The notes under the pieces: model-generated | Databases searched by the model: none | Seen by the model: the letters and a program-made list of their open reading frames with translations, nothing else | Told to the model about the DNA's origin: nothing | Shown: positions 56,926-64,000 of the stretch, piece after piece | Layout of the letters: every line of letters begins with the position of its first letter | How positions within the stretch are numbered: the stretch's first letter is position 1 | Position numbers and translations under genes: made by a program | DNA from: Pythium myriotylum | Taxonomy: Eukaryota > Oomycota > Peronosporomycetes > Pythiales > Pythiaceae | Length of the DNA: 64,000 nt | Direction: 5' to 3' | Assembly: GCA_023091665.1 (NCBI GenBank) | Contig: JALJCQ010000015.1 | Location: forward strand, 806,001-870,000

Positions 56926-58503
56926 ATGGTGCCGACGCTCGTGTCGACGTGGCGCAAGATGCGCGCGAACGAGAAGAGCGGGCTCCACGGGTATCGCTCC
57001 CAGAGCGAAGTGATCACGGGCGTGCGGCTCCTGGCGCTGAGCACCACGGCAGTCGCGCAGCCGCGCTCTCGAGCGAGCAGTGTCGAGCTCAGCAGTAGCC
57101 GAGCGACAATAGAAGAGCACGAGGATTTTGAGGCTGCGACGACCGACTCGGTGCGGCTGTGCACTCGTGGCGATAGTGCCGTCTCACACCTTCAGCTCAA
57201 GGTGTATGTGGGGTCGTGGAACATGGCGGCGAAAGACCCTTTTGCGTCGGCCAAAGGAAGCACGACGTATGTAGGCGATGCAGCAGCAGCTGAAAAGCTC
57301 AAGCCGCTTCTCCCACCAGGGTACGATTTATATGTGATCGGTTCACAAGAGAAAGTGACAAAACACTTGCATGCTGCGGTGCTCGCACGCCTCCACTCTG
57401 CACCAGAGAACTTGGGTCGACGCTTTGTCATCCTTCGCCAGATCTCCAAGCGAGGTCGTCGTCGCGCTGGTAGTGGGAGCTCGAATTCTCCATCTGGAAC
57501 ACGCGTTAGTGAGTCGAGCGGCAGCAACAACAGCGGCCAGTTCGATCGTTATCGCCACGGTTCATTCGCTCTTGAAGCCAGCGACAGTCTCAACACTCAC
57601 CCAAGACCGCAGCCCGAAACCAACCAAACCGAAGAGCAGAACCGCGAGTCCATCAAAGAAGTTCGCGGCAGAGGTGACGGCGCGTTCTTGAACCCAAAAT
57701 CTACGAGTATTGCGATCTATTGTGCGAGCGACTTGGAGGGCGTCGTAGAGATTGAGAAAATTGCGACGCACAAATTCTCCTGGAGCAGCGGTTCGAAAGG
57801 TGGGGTTGCTGTCATGCTCAGTGTTGCAACAAGCGACCGTCCCGGTGCACCTCGACAGACCCTAACATTTGCCAACTGTCACCTTGAGGCAAATAAGCCG
57901 GCGCTGCGACGGCAGCAGCTCTCAACTCTCTCCACCAAGTTGGGGCAGGCTCTAGGAAATGACGCCAAAGATTTGGCATCGAGTAGTGACCACGTTGTAT
58001 GGATGGGCGACTTCAACTACCGTATCCACACATTGGACGGAGAGACAGTCCTCAAACTTCTCACGAGCGGGAAGCACCTGGAGGTTCACGACCGCTACGA
58101 CACCATGAAAGACGACCTAGCGATGGTTTCGACCATGGAATCGTTCTCGGAACCGAACAAATGGCCCACGTTTTACCCAACGTATAAGAAGATCCCCGGT
58201 AGACCTGACGTGCTCGACGCGAGTGATCCAAACTGGGCGACGAGCGTGTACCGTGTGCTGTACAAGGAGCCGTTTTACAAAGGTGGCAAGGTCAAAGCGC
58301 GCGTTCCAGGCTGGTGCGACCGCATTCTATATTGCTCTCGAGGTGGCTTACGACACCTCAGTAGTTGGCTTGACGTGGAGCAAATTGACTCGAGAGACAA
58401 CTACCGCGCCGTGAACAACGGCTTCTGTGAGAGCGACCACAGCCCTGTGTTCTGCACGTTTGAATGGACTATTGCCACGACAAACACGCTGACATGGGGT
58501 TAG
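56926..58503 (+). CDS. Inositol polyphosphate 5-phosphatase
   Basis: 525 residues from ATG 56926. Mg2+-dependent phosphatase removing the 5-phosphate from phosphoinositides or inositol phosphates. Family motifs in order: VYVGSWNMAAKDPF, YDLYVIGSQEKV, FANCHLEAN, HVVWMGDFNYRI (WxGDxNxR type), WPTFYPTYK, VPGWCDRILYCSR and SDHSPVFCTFEW. A ~75-residue Ser/Asn/Arg-rich insert after RQISKRGRRR interrupts the N-terminal half of the catalytic domain. The N-terminal ~90 residues have no domain; no membrane anchor or SH2/CAAX motif. It would oppose the PIP kinase activity encoded at the left end of the window. It converges on the next gene with a 57-base gap. Confidence 0.92.
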   Translation: MVPTLVSTWRKMRANEKSGLHGYRSQSEVITGVRLLALSTTAVAQPRSRASSVELSSSRATIEEHEDFEAATTDSVRLCTRGDSAVSHLQLKVYVGSWNMAAKDPFASAKGSTTYVGDAAAAEKLKPLLPPGYDLYVIGSQEKVTKHLHAAVLARLHSAPENLGRRFVILRQISKRGRRRAGSGSSNSPSGTRVSESSGSNNSGQFDRYRHGSFALEASDSLNTHPRPQPETNQTEEQNRESIKEVRGRGDGAFLNPKSTSIAIYCASDLEGVVEIEKIATHKFSWSSGSKGGVAVMLSVATSDRPGAPRQTLTFANCHLEANKPALRRQQLSTLSTKLGQALGNDAKDLASSSDHVVWMGDFNYRIHTLDGETVLKLLTSGKHLEVHDRYDTMKDDLAMVSTMESFSEPNKWPTFYPTYKKIPGRPDVLDASDPNWATSVYRVLYKEPFYKGGKVKARVPGWCDRILYCSRGGLRHLSSWLDVEQIDSRDNYRAVNNGFCESDHSPVFCTFEWTIATTNTLTWG

Positions 58504-58560
58504 TTCCAAGTAAAATAGATATGGCATAATCTATCCTCAAATTTATGTGTGTATCGAACT

Positions 58561-61500
58561 CTATACATCGAGGAGATATGTTAGCAGCTCTGGTGCCTCG
58601 CGTTTGACGACCACGGCAAGCATGGAAGCCAACAACACAATCACAAGCCAGACAATACAGAGCACAAGATGCAGCGTAAGTGCCTCATGGGCCGTGGTGG
58701 CGTCATCTGGAACCACCCCACGAAGTGTGCACGTAGCGCCGATGCCGACAATCATGCCCACGAAATGGAGGATCAGGTGCTGCTGCACGCGCAACACGCT
58801 GAGCTTACAGATCCCAAGCTCCTCCTGCTTCAGCTCGACTCTCGAGTAAAGGGCCTCTTGCTTGGCTTGAAGTCCAAACTCCCCTCGCTCGGCTTGGTCT
58901 AGTAGGTCTTCAGTTATGTCGCCACGTGAATTGACTTGTCGTGCGTGTATCGTGTCGAAGTAGTTCCCAGCGGCGACCACTAGGCGGACTATCGTCACGC
59001 CGAACCAAAGGGCAACTACAACTGTCATGAGCGCCCAATCCTCGTTCGTCGTCATCGTGGGGATCCCGCGCTTGACAATGTCCTCACGCTGGATGTAGTA
59101 GAAAATGTGTAACCCAGCAATGCCCATTGACGACACAAGTGCAGTGACAGTAATGCAAATGGGGAGCCAGAGGCAAACGCGCACCAAAATCCCAGCGTTT
59201 GGAAACGCGAAGACGATCATATGGAGAGCAATAGCTCGGAACACGTTGAATATAGATTTCGCAGCGAGCGCCAGTACCAACTCGATTGTAGTCGGGTATT
59301 CTGTGTGAACTGCAAAAATGTTCACGTGCAATGATAACTTGTCGAATTTGAGACTGTCCGAGTTGAGAAGACAATAGAGATCGAAGCGATTGACAACAGA
59401 TGCGTACACAAGTAGTGTGAGGAAGCATACAACGATGGTGAAGCCCATGGCGCGCGAATAGTAGCTACGCAATACTCGATCTCTCTGGAACTCCTTCACA
59501 TCGATGTAACTAGTGGAAAGAGAAGGATGTGTCAGCGAGGAAGTGAGAAGCAAAACATGAAACCCTAACGCACTTGTCCTGGATTGCGCTGATCTTGTTG
59601 TGCACAAGTTGACAGGAGAAGATGACACACACGATCGTTAGCAGAATCTTGAGGACAATCATGGCGAGAAGCCAAGCGCGATCTGCCGCCATGAAGCTTG
59701 CTGGAAACGTCAGATACGTTCCATTTGTAGGCTGATGAGGACACACTTGCCAGTCTGTATGTCGAGTCAAGTATAATCCAGCCATATAGTCCTTATTCCC
59801 CAGCATTTCCGGGGCAGTTTCGTCTCGGAGCCGCGTCATTTCGCCAATCTCCACGCAGAGTCCAAAGCATAGCCATAGGAAAGCCAAAATCTCCAACGCT
59901 AAGTTTGTGTAAAATCCACCCATCTCCACCCAAGTACTGCTCAGCGGGGCGGCAAATGCTGGCTGGCCATCAACCATGATTGCGTGGGTGCAAACCTCAG
60001 CAAAAACATCATTATTACCTCCATTGATTCGCACTGCGACCTTCTCGTCACGATGCACCCATGCGACCTCACCGTCGAGTTTCGAAACTTCCTTGCAAGG
60101 GCCTTCAACAATCATTTCAACTTCTGTGCCAATTCGAAGCTTGCGTAGACAAAGTCGCACACGATCAGATGCCACGTTCTTCTCCTTACGTCCATCTGCA
60201 TAAAGAATCGTGTACGTCTTCTCAGCTTCGTTAACGGACACGACAACGCCCATGTACACCTTCGACTTGCCCTCCGCGAGAACTTCCACTGAGCTTTTTG
60301 GGGGATGAAGACCTTGAGGTAGTCGAAGAGTTGGTAACGTGACGCCTGCGAAAGGAGTGGTAAACTTTGGTCGTATATCTCCATTCTTGACTGTCACTTT
60401 AGACTTCGATCCCTCAGAGTCGAGACATTCCACAACACATGTTGCGTCCTTTTTGAGTTTCAGAATTACGCCATCTTCCCAACGCACACGCTTGGAGCCT
60501 TCGTCGCGAAGTCGCACACGCACTTGCATTCCTTTCCTTAGAATGGTCCAAGAAGGCATTGATGGCATCGAAGGCATTGAGGGCATCGAAGGAAGTCCTG
60601 GAAGAGAAGGCAACCCTGGCAGAGAAACCGACGGATAATTGATCCACGGCACAGGACGTAGCTTCGACGCTGGGACTTTTCGGATCACATCACCTTCGAT
60701 TTCGTCTTCAATATCGTACGTAGGCTGAGATGATGAACTCTTCCCGTCGTCACGGTATATCTTGACAACGAATCCTTTGCGTTCCCTACCTTCCCTAGTG
60801 CGATAGTACACACGAGAGTTGAGCTGATATGTCTGTGGATTTCGCGAAGGACCCCACAGCCTCGACAGCACAGACACGGTCGAGATATCGGATACTGGGA
60901 CCCGCTTTGAGACTTGATCTGTGTCGCTCTCGTGCTCAATATCACATTGTTTATCATCTTTGCGGAGAAACTTTATGTACCCCCGATGAGGGCGTCCTTC
61001 CTCATCTCGAAACTCCACGAGCTGGTGAAGCCTCAGCTGCTCAAATCGCACCCCAGATCTAGATTTACGTCTTGCACGATTATTCCTCGTCGAATCGCTA
61101 CCGTCGCTCTTTTCGCTCTTATTGTCATCGTCTCTGGAGTGAGTAGACGATTTTCGTTTCGACTTCCGATTACGGATCGATGCACCAGCTTCCCCATCTG
61201 TCTTATCTTCTTCTTCCTCTTCGCTTATCCCTTTCTTCTGCTCCTTTGACGGCTTAGCTTTTGTAAGACGAATCTTTTCGGGTGAGATTTTCTCGGCTAT
61301 CGCTTCTTCATCACTCTCATGCGAGATGTCACAAGTTCCATCCTTGCGTATCTTCTCGATGCGACCATGTCGCCATTTCTTTCCTTTCTGAAATTCTACA
61401 CGGTCTCCAGTCTTCCACTTTTCTCGTTCACTACTCGAATCTTTTTCTTTGCCATTATCACTAAGCTGCTGTTTGATATCAACTGCTGCGACTTTCTTGG

Positions 61501-61912
61501 TCACGCTTTCTGAATCCTCGTCTACAATGTCGTAGGTTCCGTCCTCGCGACACGTTTTAACAACTCCATTGCGCCACTTCTTCTTACTACCTTCCGTGCG
61601 ATACAGCACGCGGTCACCCTTTTCAAAGATTGGACCGGCAGATTTTGCCTTGGACGCTGAGCGCTTTCTAAGCTGGATGCGATCGGCCTTCACGTACTTC
61701 TCGGTTTTGCCCGTGTCGGAGTATTCGACCGTAAACTCTCCACTCATATGCTTCCGTACAACTTTTGCGGCGAGAAATGCGCTCCGATCTTCCGTGCTTT
61801 GCACTAAGACAGCGTCGCCAACTCCCACCGCCACTGATGGCTCCTCCTTCACGGGTTTCTCGGCCGCGAGCGACGTCCGCTTCTTGCTCGGTACCTCTGC
61901 ATCCGACGCCAT
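58561..61912 (-). CDS. Repeated Tudor/SH3-like modules fused to a polytopic membrane region
   Basis: Exons 61912-59574 and 59509-58561; intron 59510-59573 (64 nt, GTGCGT, branch GCTGAC, CACTAG). Product 1095 residues. The N-terminal ~600 residues contain about eight small barrel-like modules of a common pattern: GDRVLYRTEGSKKKWRNGVV, GTYDIVDEDSE; GDRVEFQKGKKWRHGRIEKI, GTCDISHESDEE; LVEFRDEEGRPHRGYIKFL, CDIEHESDTD; RVYYRTREGRERKGFVVKIY; VRVRLRDEGSKRVRWEDGVI. This looks like Agenet/Tudor/KOW-type folds, normally chromatin or RNA related. Between them lies an MPSMPSMPS repeat. From ~620 on are seven or so membrane helices (LEILAFLWLCFGLCVEIG; AMIVLKILLTIVCVIF; FTIVVCFLTLLVYASVV; LVLCIVWLVIVLLASML). 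The combination is not known to me. A GTG-led extension upstream of ATG 61912 is open but lacks an ATG. Confidence 0.78.
60540..60640 (-). repeat. Short in-gene tandem repeat (Gly/Ser-Leu/Met-Pro)
   Basis: The minus-strand coding sequence contains four GLPSLPGLPS-like and MPS units in a row. On the plus strand this is a 9-base periodicity around GGCATTGATGGCATCGAAG. It likely varies in length among strains and forms a flexible linker between barrel modules. Confidence 0.6.
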
Positions 61913-62028
61913 CAGCTTCACCGATACTATCAGACTGCTTCCAAAGCCCACGAGCGCGACATGTAAGACAATTTCGGGCACTGGTCGCCGGAAAGCTCCC
62001 TTTCCCTAAGAATACCCTGGCCTCCCAC

Positions 62029-62352
62029 TCAATCGGATTCGTCGTAATCGTCGTCTTCGTCCACGTGGATCACGACACCTAACTCTTTTTTCTTTGCTGC
62101 GTCTTTCTCGATCGCTTCTTCGAGCGCGCGCAGCAGAATCGCCTCGGCATCTTCCTCATTATCGGCTTCGACTGGTGGCTGCTGAGTCGCTTCCACGCGC
62201 GGTTTCTTGAGCAATCGATCTGCTTCCTTCGCGGGCACGTCGTTATTATTCTCTTCTTTGACATCTTGATGGCGTGGAGACGGCACCATGGCCTCGGGCT
62301 CTTCCTCCTCCACGCGCCGGCGTTTCCTCGCGTCCGTCTCCGCCGTCTCCAT
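62029..62352 (-). CDS. Small charged, probably nuclear protein
   Basis: 107 residues. It has a basic KRRR cluster after METAETDAR, a second KKPR cluster, a helical middle (EEDAEAILLRALEEAIEKDA) and an acidic end (VDEDDDYDESD). No known domain. The basic clusters fit nuclear localisation. Single exon with clear ATG and stop, same strand as the upstream-lying barrel-module gene (117 bases away) and head-to-head with the bromodomain-like gene (190-base shared promoter). A real gene by position and composition, but the evidence is moderate. Confidence 0.6.
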   Translation of the reverse strand: METAETDARKRRRVEEEEPEAMVPSPRHQDVKEENNNDVPAKEADRLLKKPRVEATQQPPVEADNEEDAEAILLRALEEAIEKDAAKKKELGVVIHVDEDDDYDESD

Positions 62353-62542
62353 TCTGGTGAATTCAAAACCTAGCCATGCAAAGTGTGAACACCGTTTTAA
62401 ACCACATATAACTTGGTTTTCATTCTTTTAAAACCTAGGGGTGGTTATGGTTGATTTGTAATTCAGCAACTTCTTCGTATTAGCGACCTTGATTGGGCAA
62501 CCTCCCGCCCAACACGGTGTGGGGATCTGCCAGGTGCCGAGA
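62353..62542. promoter_or_regulatory. Divergent promoter with repeated AAAACCTAG
   Basis: The 190 bases between two start codons contain AAAACCTAG twice in the same orientation, near 62366 and 62432, and AAACCAC / GGTGGTT in opposite senses between and after them. Several A/T-rich stretches are present (TTTTAAAACC, ACATATAAC). A shared two-way promoter with repeated sites is the simplest reading. Confidence 0.45.
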
Positions 62543-64000
62543 ATGGACGCGAGGCAGACGACCTCCAAGGCCGCGCAGGGCCTGCTGCCGCAGCTCGAGG
62601 CCGCCATCGCGTACCTCAACGACGAGATCCAGCAGATCCGCAGCGGCCAGAAAGACCAGAGTCTCCACGACCTCATCGCCGACCCGCTGCCGCGCGAGCA
62701 GTTCCGCGGGCTGCTCCAGGTCTGGAAACTGCCCCCCGTGCCAGTGGAATTGTCCAAGCTCTTCCTCCAGCTGGAAGAGTTGAAGGAAAAGGAAAGGAAA
62801 GAGAAGGAGAGAGTGGCGGAGGAGCAGAGGAAGAAAGAGGAACTTGAAGCGGCTGCGAAGCTACAGGCATCATCGAGTGAGCCGCCCGTTGAGGTCGAGG
62901 AACCCGAGGAGATCAAGGTCGTCAACAGCGACGTGGAGAGCGCCATTGACGATGAAGCGGAAGATGCTGCTCAAGGAGAGACTGAAACCCCCGCCCCGAC
63001 CGAGACCAAACAAGAGCAAGGAGAAGAGGTGAGCGAGGACACCAGCAGCGCGAATACCAACGATATTCCTACGCCAAAAGTTGAAAGTACAAACGACGGA
63101 GGAGCACAAGAGAAAGAAGTTCCACAAGACGCCGCTGACACTGCTGGAAGTGACCGAAAGCTTGATGAACCAGCCAGCGTCGTTGTGGTACCAAAAGCAG
63201 CAGTTGAGACGCCAGTGCCGTCTCGTCCACGGATTGATGAGCCTGCCATCGAACTGAAGAAAGAACCAACGTCGGCATCTACACCTCCGAGACCGCTGAC
63301 ACCTACGCCTACGCCTGTGCCCTCAGCAATTGCATCACTTCCAACGGCGGTTGCTGCACCCGTGGCTGTTCCTGCACGCGTGCCAAGTCCACAAACTGCT
63401 ACACCTCAACCTCCCGTGGCTGCAACACCGTCAAAGGCTGATGCAGCACGCGAAATAGCTCTCGTCAATCTGCGTGCTTTGCGAAGAAGTATGATGCTCG
63501 ACGTGCTGTCGAAAATTGTGTCAGTAGCCAAGTCGAAGGGAGTGGATCCAGCAATGTTTTCCTCCAGAGCAAAAGTTGCGCCCGAGACGGTAAAGACCGA
63601 GTCTTTTGTAGACCTTGAAATGATTCAGCAAGAGGTGTCGAAAGGTGCAATCTGTGAGTGGGAGCATTTTGCCAAGCAAGTGTATCTCTTTTGCCAACAC
63701 GTTATTGCCGAGTCTGAGAAGCAAGATCGCCAGGATGCGAAACAGAAAGGCATCGAGCTGCTTCACTTTGCGAAGACACTGACCGAGACGTTGCGCAAAG
63801 CGAGCTTGAAGAAGGAAGAGAATATCATGAAGACAACTCCCACAACGACGCCCACCTCCACTTCCATCGTTTCGTCAACAACCGCTGCAAAGCCCGTTCC
63901 ACCAACTTCATCTGTATCTGCTCCAGTGGTGCAAAACATCACGATTCCGTCTAGACCCTCTGTTATTACGACTGAGCGGAACAGCTCTAGCCTCACACCA
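62543..64000 (+). CDS. Bromodomain-like protein, 3'-partial
   Basis: From ATG 62543 the frame is open without a stop to the end of the window (486 codons), so the gene continues to the right. Residues 1-100 form a helix/coiled coil (LLPQLEAAIAYLNDEIQQIR; KLFLQLEELKEKERKEKER). A long acidic and then Pro/Thr/Ala-rich stretch follows. Residues ~315-425 look like a divergent bromodomain: LRALRRSMMLDVLSKIVSVA, FVDLEMIQQEVSKGAICEW (cf. PMDLxTIxxxxxxG), EHFAKQVYLFCQHVIAES, QKGIELLHFAKTLTETL. The layout recalls BRD8-type subunits of NuA4-like acetyltransferase complexes, but the usual acetyl-lysine Asn is not evident. Call is moderate; homology search needed on the full protein. Confidence 0.6.
   Translation, partial: MDARQTTSKAAQGLLPQLEAAIAYLNDEIQQIRSGQKDQSLHDLIADPLPREQFRGLLQVWKLPPVPVELSKLFLQLEELKEKERKEKERVAEEQRKKEELEAAAKLQASSSEPPVEVEEPEEIKVVNSDVESAIDDEAEDAAQGETETPAPTETKQEQGEEVSEDTSSANTNDIPTPKVESTNDGGAQEKEVPQDAADTAGSDRKLDEPASVVVVPKAAVETPVPSRPRIDEPAIELKKEPTSASTPPRPLTPTPTPVPSAIASLPTAVAAPVAVPARVPSPQTATPQPPVAATPSKADAAREIALVNLRALRRSMMLDVLSKIVSVAKSKGVDPAMFSSRAKVAPETVKTESFVDLEMIQQEVSKGAICEWEHFAKQVYLFCQHVIAESEKQDRQDAKQKGIELLHFAKTLTETLRKASLKKEENIMKTTPTTTPTSTSIVSSTTAAKPVPPTSSVSAPVVQNITIPSRPSVITTERNSSSLTP

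Overview
The window looks like nuclear DNA of an oomycete, most probably a Pythium/Phytophthora-type species; this is inference from gene content. The pointers are a GPCR fused to a phosphatidylinositol-phosphate kinase, very compact spacing, single or few introns of about 57-71 nt with GTRNGT donors and CTRAY-like branch points, purine-rich GC-rich coding sequence with long antisense open frames, and several protein families I only associate with stramenopiles. No bacterial operon, CRISPR array, phage or intact transposon was found.

Layout. 1-9.6 kb: 3' end of the GPCR-PIPK gene, three alpha/beta-hydrolase paralogs, a DHHC palmitoyltransferase with a hidden in-frame intron, and a CCA-adding enzyme. 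9.8-13 kb: an intact member of a multi-pass membrane family (called family A here) and a decayed copy. 13-25.8 kb: a protein with three TIR-like modules and a C-terminal Cys/His module, a membrane-anchored subtilase, an ATAD3-type AAA ATPase with an unexpected N-terminal S74-like chaperone domain, a prolyl 4-hydroxylase, and an unidentified membrane protein. 26-37 kb: three more family A copies (one intact, two damaged) around a divergent pair of SH3b/leucine-rich-repeat-like paralogs. 37-43.5 kb: an Arf/SR-beta-like GTPase, a head-to-head pair of small Cys/His basic proteins sharing a duplicated hairpin promoter element, and three tandem Orai-like channel genes homogenised by gene conversion. 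43.6-50.2 kb: a VPS9-RCC1 Rab-GEF-like gene, another intact family A gene, and mitochondrial-type branched-chain aminotransferase. 51-64 kb: a histidine-rich protein, a HAD-like protein, eIF4G with PAM2 and eIF4E-binding motifs, an inositol polyphosphate 5-phosphatase, a large protein of repeated small-barrel modules plus membrane helices, a small charged protein, and a bromodomain-like gene running off the right edge.

The genes are individually transcribed, not operonic. A loose theme is phosphoinositide, calcium and small-GTPase signalling: PIP kinase, 5-phosphatase, Orai-like channels, VPS9 GEF and Arf-like GTPase. The strongest leads for new biology are the triple-TIR protein, the S74-like/ATAD3 fusion, the Orai-like array lacking the pore glutamate, and the birth-and-death of family A, including a nonsense mutation that also creates a splice donor. 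Exon structures were deduced by eye from splice signals and paralog alignment.
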